Source: Selenomonadaceae bacterium
GTDB taxonomy: Bacteria > Bacillota > Negativicutes > Selenomonadales > Selenomonadaceae
Assembly: GCA_016286075.1 (NCBI GenBank)
Contig: JAEERZ010000010.1
Coordinates: 1-20,744, forward strand
Length of the DNA stretch: 20,744 nt
Reading direction: 5' to 3'
Both the position numbers and the translations under genes were made by a program. Shown piece after piece: positions 7,484 to 15,357 of this stretch (the first letter of the stretch is position 1; each line of letters begins with the position of its first letter). The notes under the pieces are model-generated. The model searched no databases and was not told the origin of the DNA. It saw nothing but the letters and a program-made list of their open reading frames with translations.

Positions 7484-8239
7484 TTGGACAAGCAAGATAT
7501 CCGAAGCTGGCTTGAACGCTACCGGCAGGGTGAAGCGACGCTGGAAGAGACCACGGAAGCCTTGGCGCGAATGCCATACGAAGATATCGGTTTCGCGCAT
7601 ATAGATCACCACCGCGAGCTGCGGCAGGGATTTCCGGAAGTCATCTACGCGGAAGGAAAGACGAAGGAACAAGTTCGGGCCATTTTTCAGCGGTTATTGT
7701 CGGAGAGCGGAAAGAGCGTGATGGCGACGAGGATTTCTCCCGAGACGGCGGCTTTCGTTCGGGAATCGGCGCCGGAAGCGAGTTATGACGAGGCGGCCCG
7801 TATTTTGTATGTGAGGCGAAATGTGGAGTCGCCGGACGATAATCACCGCATTTTGGTGCTGACGGCAGGAACCAGCGATATTCCTGTGGCGCGGGAGGCG
7901 GCGCTGACGGCGGAACTGATGGGGAACATCGTGGACGCTTGCTTTGACGTCGGAGTCGCTGGCATTCACAGGCTGTTCGCTCATGAGAATGAAATCCGCC
8001 GGGCGAGCGTCATCATTGTCGTCGCAGGTATGGAGGGTGCGTTGGCCAGCGTCGTGGGCGGCATGACGGCTCAGCCCGTAATCGCGGTACCGACCAGCGT
8101 CGGCTATGGAGCGAGTTTTCGCGGCTTGTCGGCGCTCCTTGCGATGTTGAATTCCTGCGCGGCGGGCGTCGCGGTCATGAATATCGACAACGGTTACGGT
8201 GCGGGCGTGCTCGCAAGCAAAATCAACAGAATGAGATGA
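7484..8239 (+). CDS. larB: Nickel-pincer cofactor synthesis protein LarB
   Basis: LarB carboxylates the pyridinium ring of nicotinic acid adenine dinucleotide and cleaves its phosphoanhydride. This is the first step toward the nickel-pincer nucleotide cofactor of lactate racemase and related enzymes. The 251-residue protein has a family-typical N-terminal part (DIRSWLERYRQGEATLEE). A PurE-like C-terminal domain follows, with VLTAGTSDIPVA, VVAGMEGALASVVGG and PVIAVPTSVGYG. The start is TTG, preceded by AGAGGGGG. larC follows 9 bases after the stop. The enzyme that adds sulfur (LarE) and the racemase (LarA) are not nearby. Confidence 0.93.
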   Translation: MDKQDIRSWLERYRQGEATLEETTEALARMPYEDIGFAHIDHHRELRQGFPEVIYAEGKTKEQVRAIFQRLLSESGKSVMATRISPETAAFVRESAPEASYDEAARILYVRRNVESPDDNHRILVLTAGTSDIPVAREAALTAELMGNIVDACFDVGVAGIHRLFAHENEIRRASVIIVVAGMEGALASVVGGMTAQPVIAVPTSVGYGASFRGLSALLAMLNSCAAGVAVMNIDNGYGAGVLASKINRMR

Positions 8240-8248
8240 GGAATAATC

Positions 8249-9526
8249 ATGAAAGCGATTTATTTGGACTGTTTTGCGGGAATCAGCGGGAATATGCTGC
8301 TTGGCGCGTTTTTGCAGGCGGGTCTTCCGGAAAAATATCTGACGGAAGAATTGCGAAAGGTGCTTCCGAAGGACGAGTTCTCATTGGAGATTTCCGATGC
8401 AACGAAAAACGGAATACGCGCAAAATATGTAAAGGTGCTCGTTCATGGAGAGCCGGCGGAATTTCGTGCCTCGGATTCCAAGCATAATGAGGGCGAACAT
8501 ACGCATGAGCATGATGAACACGAGCAAGGTCATTGTCCGCATCACGAGGGCCACGTCCATCGCACCATGGCGATTATTCGCGATATGATCGAAAACTCGG
8601 CGCTTGGCGACGGCGTCAAGAAGACGAGCCTTGCGATTTTTGAGCAGTTGGCGAAGGCGGAAGGGAAGGTGCACGGCCTTCCCACGGACGAAGTGCATTT
8701 TCATGAAGTCGGCGCCACGGATTCCATAGCCGATATCGTAGGCACGGCCATTGCCCTTGACCATTTCGGCGTGGAAAAGGTGTTTGTTTCCCGGGTGAAT
8801 ACCGGAAGCGGGTTTGTCGAGTGCGCGCACGGAACGATGCCGGTGCCCGCGCCTGCCACGGCGGAGCTTTTGGCTGGCTTCCCCTTTTATCATGCGGCGG
8901 ATGATAAGGAAATGACGACGCCGACGGGAGCGGCGGTAATTCGGACGTTGGCCGAGTTCGCGGAAAATCTTCCTGGGGATTTCCAGCCGGATCAGATTGT
9001 TTACGGTGCGGGAACGTGGGATCTTTCCATTCCCAACGTGCTTCGCATGTATATCGGCGATTATCAGGGCCGGGAAAAGCAGCGGCTTTTGATTTTGGAG
9101 ACGAATATCGACGATATGAACCCGCAGGATTACGGCTACGTTTACGAGCGGCTGCTTGAGGCGGGGGCGCTGGACGTATGGACGACGCCTATCTTTATGA
9201 AGAAGAACCGTCCGGCGGCAGCGCTTTCCGTGCTCGTCGGCGAGGAGGAAAAGGAGGCCTGCGTCGACATCCTGTTCCGTGAGACGACGAGCATCGGGCT
9301 TCGCGTCGTGCCTGTCGGCGAACGTCTGGAAGCGGCGCGCCGGACGGCGTTGGTGGAGACGCCGTATGGAGAAGTTTCCTGCAAGATCAGCGCGTATAAA
9401 GGACATATCGTATCTCTTTCGGCAGAGTATGAAGATTGCCGCCGTTTGGCGGCAGAGAAAGACGTGCCGCTGAAAAAAGTGCGCGCGGCTGCCATTGCGG
9501 AGCTTCGCCGTAGGCTGGGAGAGTGA
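8249..9526 (+). CDS. larC: Nickel-pincer cofactor nickel-insertion protein LarC
   Basis: LarC inserts nickel into the dithio-carboxylate pincer nucleotide in a CTP-dependent cyclometallation. The 425-residue protein begins with the diagnostic LDCFAGISGNMLLGAF and keeps VHFHEVGATDSIADIVG, PVPAPATAELLAG and TTPTGAAVI. Residues 79-104 hold ten histidines, a likely nickel-binding segment. In Lactobacillus plantarum the gene is read through a ribosomal frameshift as two parts; here it is one uninterrupted frame, including NIDDMNPQDYGYVYERL in the C-terminal half. A GAGG sequence overlapping the larB stop serves as ribosome site. It is in an operon with larB and probably with the membrane protein downstream. 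Confidence 0.95.
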   Translation: MKAIYLDCFAGISGNMLLGAFLQAGLPEKYLTEELRKVLPKDEFSLEISDATKNGIRAKYVKVLVHGEPAEFRASDSKHNEGEHTHEHDEHEQGHCPHHEGHVHRTMAIIRDMIENSALGDGVKKTSLAIFEQLAKAEGKVHGLPTDEVHFHEVGATDSIADIVGTAIALDHFGVEKVFVSRVNTGSGFVECAHGTMPVPAPATAELLAGFPFYHAADDKEMTTPTGAAVIRTLAEFAENLPGDFQPDQIVYGAGTWDLSIPNVLRMYIGDYQGREKQRLLILETNIDDMNPQDYGYVYERLLEAGALDVWTTPIFMKKNRPAAALSVLVGEEEKEACVDILFRETTSIGLRVVPVGERLEAARRTALVETPYGEVSCKISAYKGHIVSLSAEYEDCRRLAAEKDVPLKKVRAAAIAELRRRLGE

Positions 9527-9542
9527 CAACAAGGGGGATCTT

Positions 9543-10424
9543 ATGGAAACGTCAATCGCGGTTTCAACTCGGCGCCCTTCGCGCTCGTGGAAAACTATTC
9601 TGAGAAAATATTTGATACTATTTTTGGGCGCGTTTATCGCGTCCATCGGGCTGGAGATTTTTCTCGTCCCGAACAAGATTATCGACGGCGGCATCGTCGG
9701 CCTTTCCATCATGGCGGGCGCAATCACGAAGCAGGAGTATGGTATTTTTCTCGTGTTGTTCAATCTGCCTTTCCTTTATCTCGGTTACAAGCAAATCGGC
9801 AAGGATTTTGCATTAGCGACGTCCGTTGCCATCGTTTTTTTGTCAGTTTGGACGGCCTATTTTAAGCCGATTCCGCAGCTTACCGACGACCTTTTTTTGG
9901 CGGCGATTTTCGGCGGTATCATCGACGGCATCGGCGTCGGCATGATCATGCGGGCGGGCGGCTCGCTGGACGGCACAGAAATCGTGGCGATTATCGCGGA
10001 CAAGAAATCGGTCTTTTCCGTAGGCGAAGTCGTGATGTTCATCAACCTTTTCATTTTCACGGCGGCGGGATTTTTGTTCGAATGGGAGCAGGCGATGTAT
10101 TCGGTTGTCGCCTACTATGTCATTTCGCAAACGATTGACGTCGTACTTAAGGGCATGGATGAATCGTATTCCGTCCAGGTGGTTACACGAGTGCCGGACG
10201 AAATCGGTGAGGCGCTGATGGGCGAGCTGGGCCGCGGCGTCACATACATTTACGGCGAGGGAGGCTACACAAAAGAGAAGAAAAAAGTGCTGTGCGCCGT
10301 TGTCACACGGCTTGAGGTGCAGCGTGTGAAAGAGATCGTGCTGGAATATGATGAGTCGGCCTTCGTCACCATCAATCTCGTCAACGACATCATAGGGGGC
10401 CGTTTCAAGAAAAGCGGACACTGA
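9543..10424 (+). CDS. YitT-family membrane protein
   Basis: This 293-residue integral membrane protein has about five hydrophobic helices in residues 20-200. The first is YLILFLGAFIASIGLEIFLV, and LFLAAIFGGIIDGIGVGMIM lies in the middle. A soluble C-terminal domain (about 210-285, DUF2179-like) includes GRGVTYIYGEGGYT and the closing AFVTINLVNDIIGG. This is the standard YitT architecture. The molecular function is not known for the family, and transport has been suggested. The frame is open to 9495, but AAGGGGGAT just before the ATG at 9543 decides the start. It lies 16 bases after larC, so it is probably co-transcribed. Whether it has anything to do with nickel cannot be told. Confidence 0.88.
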   Translation: METSIAVSTRRPSRSWKTILRKYLILFLGAFIASIGLEIFLVPNKIIDGGIVGLSIMAGAITKQEYGIFLVLFNLPFLYLGYKQIGKDFALATSVAIVFLSVWTAYFKPIPQLTDDLFLAAIFGGIIDGIGVGMIMRAGGSLDGTEIVAIIADKKSVFSVGEVVMFINLFIFTAAGFLFEWEQAMYSVVAYYVISQTIDVVLKGMDESYSVQVVTRVPDEIGEALMGELGRGVTYIYGEGGYTKEKKKVLCAVVTRLEVQRVKEIVLEYDESAFVTINLVNDIIGGRFKKSGH

Positions 10425-10471
10425 CTAAAAATCCCTCGGCAATGGCATGAATTGACTTGTTCATTGTTTCC

Positions 10472-10500
10472 TTGACAAGGTTAAGGTCTGTCGCTATAAT
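10472..10500 (+). promoter_or_regulatory. Perfect consensus sigma-A promoter of yceD-rpmF
   Basis: TTGACA (10472-10477), 17 bases, TATAAT (10495-10500) matches the consensus at every position. The -35 is embedded in the palindrome CCTTGACAAGG (10470-10480), which could be an operator. This promoter rules out any yceD start upstream of about 10507. Confidence 0.9.
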
Positions 10501-10519
10501 AGGCAAAGGTTGGTTTCGG

Positions 10520-11038
10520 ATGGAAATGAGATTGAAGATAGGGGACCGGGAGAAAGCTCTCGGTTTCAAGGACGGGTTTCGTTTCGAGACGTCGGCGGAA
10601 GTGCTGGACATCTCGGAAGCGGACGCGCGTTTCCGAGGACCGCTTGTCGTGGAGGGGACGCTCGAAAATACGGGCGGTTCGTTTCGCGTTTTGGGCGAGG
10701 TTCACGCGACGAGAGCGTTCATTTGCGACCGCTGTCTTGCTGAGGTTGAAGCGCAGGAACGGTATCCGTTCACGGAAGATTTTCATCGGGATTGTGCCGC
10801 GGACGATTTGGACGCGAATGAGTTCGGCGATGATGGGATTGACCTTGCGCCGCTCGTGCGGGATGTGGTCATCGCTGCGCTTCCGATCCGAAATCTTTGC
10901 CGTCCCGATTGCAAGGGGCTTTGCCCGAAATGCGGGGCGGATCTTAATCAAGGCGATTGCGGCTGCGACCGGGAGGTCACAGATCCGAGGCTTGCAGTCT
11001 TGAAAGATTTGATGAAAAATGATTCTGATTGTGTCTAA
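10520..11038 (+). CDS. yceD: YceD (DUF177) protein
   Basis: This is a 172-residue protein of the YceD/DUF177 family, almost always found immediately upstream of rpmF. A role linked to ribosome assembly or rRNA has been proposed for the family, but the activity is not settled. It carries CDRC and then C-rich LCRPDCKGLCPKCGAD with further Cys residues, suggesting a bound zinc. The open frame extends to 10457, but that would start before the promoter, so the ATG at 10520 is chosen; the ATG at 10526 is an alternative. The ribosome site is weak (AAAGG at 10505-10509). The stop codon overlaps the rpmF ribosome site. Confidence 0.88.
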   Translation: MEMRLKIGDREKALGFKDGFRFETSAEVLDISEADARFRGPLVVEGTLENTGGSFRVLGEVHATRAFICDRCLAEVEAQERYPFTEDFHRDCAADDLDANEFGDDGIDLAPLVRDVVIAALPIRNLCRPDCKGLCPKCGADLNQGDCGCDREVTDPRLAVLKDLMKNDSDCV

Positions 11039-11052
11039 GGAGGTGTATCGAA

Positions 11053-11232
11053 ATGGCAGCGCCGAAACGTAAAATGTCGAAATCTCGTCGTGACAAGCGT
11101 CGCGCTAATTGGAAACTTACGGTGCCGGGCTATGTGCTTTGCCCGCAGTGCCATGAGCCGAAGCTCCCTCATCATGTATGCATGGAGTGCGGTTTCTATG
11201 ACGGCAAGGAAGTTATCGCTCAGGGTGAGTAA
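11053..11232 (+). CDS. rpmF: Ribosomal protein bL32
   Basis: A 59-residue basic protein of the large ribosomal subunit. MAAPKRKMSKSRRDKRRANW is the typical bL32 N-terminus, and CPQC with CMEC makes the zinc-binding version of the protein. AAGGAGGTG lies about 8 bases before the ATG and overlaps the end of yceD, indicating coupled expression. A terminator follows 11 bases after the stop, separating it from the fatty acid genes. Confidence 0.96.
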   Translation: MAAPKRKMSKSRRDKRRANWKLTVPGYVLCPQCHEPKLPHHVCMECGFYDGKEVIAQGE

Positions 11233-11242
11233 AACCAAGAAG

Positions 11243-11273
11243 GAGAGCGGGCAGAGGAGCCTGCTCTCTTTTT
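11243..11273 (+). terminator. Intrinsic terminator after rpmF
   Basis: GAGAGCGGGC (11243-11252) pairs with GCCTGCTCTC (11259-11268) with one wobble, followed by five T residues. Confidence 0.8.
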
Positions 11274-11275
11274 GC

Positions 11276-11304
11276 TTGCATTTTAATTGGAAAGCAAGTA
11301 TAAT
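11276..11304 (+). promoter_or_regulatory. Promoter of the fatty acid synthesis operon
   Basis: TTGCAT (11276-11281), 17 bases, perfect TATAAT (11299-11304). It follows the rpmF terminator at once and should start the plsX-fab transcript near 11311. No sequence resembling the known Bacillus FapR operator was recognised. Confidence 0.65.
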
Positions 11305-11389
11305 CAAACGATATGGTTGAGAAAATGAAGACCCGACCGGTTTTTTGCGTTGTTTTTGCGGGTGACGGTTCTTTGTTTTCCTTGCAATA

Positions 11390-11418
11390 CGGGATATTTC
11401 TGTTGCTGGAATGTCCCG
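11390..11418 (+). promoter_or_regulatory. Leader hairpin upstream of the plsX ribosome site
   Basis: CGGGATATT (11390-11398) pairs with AATGTCCCG (11410-11418) with one wobble and an 11-base loop. It ends 5 bases before the AGGAGGG ribosome site of plsX (11424-11430) and could affect its translation. A 41-codon open frame (11313-11438) runs through it and ends in TGATG overlapping the plsX start. The function is unproven. Confidence 0.3.
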
Positions 11419-11437
11419 CCTACAGGAGGGATTCCTG

Positions 11438-12475
11438 ATGAAAATAGCAGTCGACGCCATGGGGGGCGATTACGCTCCGAAGGAGATCGTTCTCGGCGCA
11501 CTGCGTGCCGCCCGACAGTTTGATTGTGAGATTGTGTTGGTCGGCGATGAGGAAAAAATAAAAAAAGTACTTTCGTCTGAAAGAGATTGGGAAAAGCTAA
11601 AGATAACTGTGCGGCATGCCGGCGAAGTCGTTGAAATGGACGAACATCCGGCGGACGCCGTCAGGCAGAAAAAAGACTCTTCGGTAGTGGTTGCGACCCG
11701 TTTGGTGCGCGACGGCGAATGCGACGCGGTGATTTCGGCGGGCAGCACTGGGGCGGCGGTGGCTGCCGCTCAGCTGGTCTTGAAGCGGATCAAGGGAATC
11801 AAACGTCCGTCCATAGCGACGCCGATTCCGACGCCGCAAGGCGCCACTCTGATGCTGGATTCCGGCGCCAATGTTGATTCGAAGCCGATTCATCTTTTGC
11901 AAAGCGCGCTGATGGGCTCTATTTATTCCGAGCTCGTTTATGGCCATGCGTCGCCAAGGGTCGGCCTCCTCAATATTGGCGAGGAGGAGACGAAGGGAGA
12001 CGAGCTTGCCCGAGAGACTTATCCGTTGTTGAGGTCGCTCGGGGAGAAGCAGGTAATCCATTTTTCGGGCAACGCGGAAGGCCGCGACATTCCCAAGGGG
12101 AATTTTGACGTGGTCGTTTGCGACGGTTTTGTCGGCAACGCGTTGTTGAAATTCGGAGAAGGCCTCGCGAAAACGATTATCCGCCTCGTCAAGGACGAAC
12201 TGGCGAACGCCGGTCCTTTGGCAAAGATAGGCGCGCTTTTGGTCAAGCCTGCCTTACGAAAACTCAAAAAACGACTGGACGTAACCGAATACGGCGGCGC
12301 GCCGCTTTTAGGCGTGAACGGCTGCGTCATTATCAGCCACGGGTCTTCGAACGCCAAGGCGATTATGAGCGCGATTCGTGTTGCAAACGATTTCGCGCGC
12401 AGCAATGTATTGGAAAGAATTCAAAGCACCATCGTAAAGGAGGAGATGCTGCTCAATGACATCGACGACAATTGA
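11438..12475 (+). CDS. plsX: Phosphate acyltransferase PlsX
   Basis: PlsX makes acyl-phosphate from acyl-ACP and phosphate, feeding PlsY at the membrane for the first acylation of glycerol-3-phosphate. The 345-residue protein starts with the family-typical MKIAVDAMGGDYAPKEIV. It also has SAGSTGAAVAAAQLVL, SGANVDSKP and CDGFVGNALLKF. The frame is open to 11411, but AGGAGGG at 11424-11430 and the conserved N-terminus fix the start at 11438. The 3' end overlaps fabH by 20 bases. It opens the fatty acid and phospholipid operon. Confidence 0.95.
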   Translation: MKIAVDAMGGDYAPKEIVLGALRAARQFDCEIVLVGDEEKIKKVLSSERDWEKLKITVRHAGEVVEMDEHPADAVRQKKDSSVVVATRLVRDGECDAVISAGSTGAAVAAAQLVLKRIKGIKRPSIATPIPTPQGATLMLDSGANVDSKPIHLLQSALMGSIYSELVYGHASPRVGLLNIGEEETKGDELARETYPLLRSLGEKQVIHFSGNAEGRDIPKGNFDVVVCDGFVGNALLKFGEGLAKTIIRLVKDELANAGPLAKIGALLVKPALRKLKKRLDVTEYGGAPLLGVNGCVIISHGSSNAKAIMSAIRVANDFARSNVLERIQSTIVKEEMLLNDIDDN

Positions 12476-13454
12476 CGCCGGCGTCCTTGGCACGGGTTTT
12501 TACGTGCCGGAGCGCATTCTCACGAATTTCGATTTAGAGAAGATGGTCGATACCAGCGACGAATGGATTGTGGAGCGCACGGGCATTCATGAGCGACGCA
12601 TAGCGCCGGACGACATGCCCGCCTCGGAGCTTGCTTATCGAGCGGCGATCCGGGCGCTCGCAGACGCGCATACTGAGCCGGAGGAGATTGACCTCATAAT
12701 TTGCGCTACGCTGACGGGAGATGCGGTTTGCCCTTCGACGGCGAGCTTTATTCAGGCAAAGTTGGGCGCTTCCCATGCGGCGGCTTTTGACCTTACGGCG
12801 GCCTGCTCGGGGTTTGTGTACAGTTCCACCGTGGCGGCTCAATTCATCCAGAGCGGCGTCTATCGCCGGGTTTTGGTTATCGGGGTAGAGGTGCTCTCCC
12901 ATTTTCTGGACTGGAAGGACAGGAACACCTGCGTGCTCTTTGGCGACGGTGCAGGAGCTGCTGTCTACGGGCCGGTGGAAAAGGGCTTCGGCATTTTAGG
13001 GTTTGACATGGGCTGCGACGGCACCGGAACAGGCGCATTGGGGATTGCGTCCGGCGACCGAGGGCGCGCGCTGGTTGCGGGCCAAAAACAGAACTGTGTT
13101 TATATGAACGGCGCAGAGGTTTTCAAGTTCGCGGTCCGCGCGATGGGCGCGACGATGAAGCGGTCTTTGGAGCGCGCCGGACTTCGTGCGGAAGACGTCG
13201 ATTGGCTCGTTCCGCATCAGGCGAATATAAGAATTATCCAATCTGCGGCAAAACGTCTTGCTTTACCGCAGGAAAAGGTTATAATCAATATTGGGAAATA
13301 CGGGAACGTGTCCGCCGCCTCGATACCGATGGCGCTTGCAGAGGCTGCGGGCGAAGGCCGGTTCAGAAAGGGCGATATCGTCGTTCTGGCCGGGTTCGGC
13401 GCAGGTCTTACATGGGCGTCCTGTATCATGCGATGGGCGAAGGAGGATTTGTAA
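12456..13454 (+). CDS. fabH: Beta-ketoacyl-ACP synthase III
   Basis: FabH condenses an acyl-CoA primer with malonyl-ACP to begin fatty acid chains. The 332-residue protein has the complete Cys-His-Asn triad: Cys117 in TAACSGF, His254 in VPHQANIR and Asn284 in GNVSAAS. ERTGIHERR near residue 40 is the usual CoA-contacting segment. AAAGGAGGAG (12436-12445), inside the plsX end, serves as ribosome site, and the stop TAA shares one base with the fabK ATG. Tight overlaps on both sides indicate coupled translation. Primer choice (straight or branched) cannot be read from these residues. Confidence 0.95.
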   Translation: MTSTTIDAGVLGTGFYVPERILTNFDLEKMVDTSDEWIVERTGIHERRIAPDDMPASELAYRAAIRALADAHTEPEEIDLIICATLTGDAVCPSTASFIQAKLGASHAAAFDLTAACSGFVYSSTVAAQFIQSGVYRRVLVIGVEVLSHFLDWKDRNTCVLFGDGAGAAVYGPVEKGFGILGFDMGCDGTGTGALGIASGDRGRALVAGQKQNCVYMNGAEVFKFAVRAMGATMKRSLERAGLRAEDVDWLVPHQANIRIIQSAAKRLALPQEKVIINIGKYGNVSAASIPMALAEAAGEGRFRKGDIVVLAGFGAGLTWASCIMRWAKEDL

Positions 13455-14401
13455 TGTTTGAAGAAAATGCGATTTGTAAGATGTTGGGGCTGAAATACCC
13501 AATCTTTCAAGGCGGCATGGCTTGGCTCGGCACGGCAGAGCTTGCATCTGCGGTGTCGGAAGCCGGCGGCCTCGGCATCATCGGCGCGGGTCATATGCCG
13601 CCGGATGTGCTTCGCGAGGAGATAGAAAAAGTAAAGAAGGCGACGAAAAAGCCTTTCGGCGTCAATATCATGCTGATGTCCCCCTTCGTCAAGGAAGTCA
13701 TGCAGCTGATGGTGGACGAGCGCGTTCCGGTCGTAACGACGGGAGCGGGCAATCCCGGCGAATATATTCCAGCGCTGAAAGAAATCGGCACGAAGGTGAT
13801 TCCGGTCGTGGCTTCCGTGGCGCTCGCGAAGCGGCTCGTACGCACGGGCGTCGACGCGATTATCGCGGAGGGTATGGAGAGCGGCGGTCATATCGGCGAA
13901 CTGACAACCATGGCGCTTGTGCCGCAGGTCGTTGATGCGGTAAATGTTCCCGTTATCGCAGCAGGCGGCATCGGTGATTCCCGCGGCGTTTGCGCGGCGT
14001 TTGCGTTAGGCGCGCAGGCAGTGCAGATGGGCACGCGTTTTGTCATGTCAGAGGAATGCATCGCTCATGAAAACTATAAGAATCTCGTGCTGAAAGCCCG
14101 CGACCGTTCAACGGTCATTACGGGACGCACGACAGGCCATCCGGCACGGGTGCTCCAAAATAAGCTCACGCGCATCTATCTCGAGAGAGAGGCGGCGGGC
14201 GCTTCGCCGGAAGAGCTGGAGAAGCTCGGCCTCGGCACGCTTCGAATGGCGGCGCGGGAAGGCGACGTGGAGATGGGCTCGGTGATGATCGGGCAGGTTT
14301 CCGGTATGATGAACGATATCAAGCCGGTTCGCGTTATTTTGGAAGATCTTGTAAAAGGCGTCGCGGCGGCTGCCGAGAACGTGCATAAGAATTTCCGCTG
14401 A
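13454..14401 (+). CDS. fabK: Enoyl-ACP reductase II (FMN-dependent FabK)
   Basis: FabK reduces the trans-2-enoyl-ACP double bond with NAD(P)H through bound FMN, replacing FabI. The 315-residue TIM-barrel protein closely follows the Streptococcus FabK pattern. It has IFQGGMAWLGTAELASAVSE, AEGMESGGHIG with His146 at the catalytic position, PVIAAGGIGDSRG for phosphate binding and VQMGTRFVMSEE. The open frame runs far into fabH, but GAAGGAGGA just upstream and the conserved N-terminus place the start at 13454. No FabI-like gene is present in the window. FabK-type organisms are generally insensitive to triclosan. Confidence 0.93.
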   Translation: MFEENAICKMLGLKYPIFQGGMAWLGTAELASAVSEAGGLGIIGAGHMPPDVLREEIEKVKKATKKPFGVNIMLMSPFVKEVMQLMVDERVPVVTTGAGNPGEYIPALKEIGTKVIPVVASVALAKRLVRTGVDAIIAEGMESGGHIGELTTMALVPQVVDAVNVPVIAAGGIGDSRGVCAAFALGAQAVQMGTRFVMSEECIAHENYKNLVLKARDRSTVITGRTTGHPARVLQNKLTRIYLEREAAGASPEELEKLGLGTLRMAAREGDVEMGSVMIGQVSGMMNDIKPVRVILEDLVKGVAAAAENVHKNFR

Positions 14402-14414
14402 CGAGGAGGTTTGA

Positions 14415-15356
14415 ATGGGCAAGATTGCGTTTGTTTTTCCCGGCCAAGGCGCGCAGACCGTGGGCATGGGCAGGGAGTTTTACGATACTTACGATATTGC
14501 GAAAAAGCGTTTCGACGAAGCGGACGAGGCGTTAGGATATTCGATAAAGAAAATGTGCTTCGAGGGTCCCGAGGAGGAACTTCGTCTTACCGCGAATACG
14601 CAGCCCGCGATTTTGACGGTCAGCGTCGTCGCGGCGGAAATTTTGAAAGAACACGGCGTCGAGCCGGATGTTGCCGGAGGCCACAGCCTTGGCGAGTATT
14701 CCGCACTGGTGGCGGCGGGCGTATTGGATTTTCAGGATGCGGTGCGTCTCGTCCATAAGCGCGGGATGTATATGCAGGAGGCCGTTCCCGTTGGCGAGGG
14801 CGCCATGGCGGCAGTTATGGGACTTTCCAGAGAGGAAATTGTCGCAATCTGCGAAAAAATCAATGCCGAGTCGGCGGTGCAGGCTGTGAACCTGAACTGC
14901 CCCGGACAGACGGTTATCGCGGGTGCGACCAAGGGCGTCGAGAAAGCGGTGGAGGCGCTTACGGCGGCGGGCGCAAAGAAGTGCGTGATCTTGCCGGTCA
15001 GCGCACCGTTCCATTCGACATTGATGGAGCCTGCGGCCAAGAAATTGGCGGCGGAGCTTGACAAAGTGACAATCCGTGACGCGCGTTTCCCCGTGGCTTC
15101 GAATTATACGGGCAAATTGGAAACGAAAGCGGCGGAGATCAAGGAAAATCTCGTCTTGCAGGCGGCGCATCCGGTACTTTGGGAGGACTGCGTCGCGGCG
15201 ATGCGTGAATTCGGCGCGGAGGCCTTTATTGAGGCCGGGCCGGGGAAGACGCTCGGCGGCTTCAACAAGCGGATTGACCGGAAAATCAAGAACATGAACG
15301 TGGAAGATGCGGCTTCCCTCGAAAAAACTCTTGACACATGGAAGGAGGTTCGCTAA
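14415..15356 (+). CDS. fabD: Malonyl-CoA:ACP transacylase
   Basis: FabD moves malonate from CoA to the ACP arm, supplying the extender unit. The 313-residue protein begins KIAFVFPGQGAQTVGMG and has the nucleophile elbow GHSLGEYSALVAAG (Ser91). The catalytic His200 is in SAPFHSTLM, and AFIEAGPGKTLGG is near the C-terminus. A GAGGAGG ribosome site follows the fabK stop. The gene ends one base before the fabG start. Confidence 0.96.
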   Translation: MGKIAFVFPGQGAQTVGMGREFYDTYDIAKKRFDEADEALGYSIKKMCFEGPEEELRLTANTQPAILTVSVVAAEILKEHGVEPDVAGGHSLGEYSALVAAGVLDFQDAVRLVHKRGMYMQEAVPVGEGAMAAVMGLSREEIVAICEKINAESAVQAVNLNCPGQTVIAGATKGVEKAVEALTAAGAKKCVILPVSAPFHSTLMEPAAKKLAAELDKVTIRDARFPVASNYTGKLETKAAEIKENLVLQAAHPVLWEDCVAAMREFGAEAFIEAGPGKTLGGFNKRIDRKIKNMNVEDAASLEKTLDTWKEVR

Positions 15357-15357
15357 T

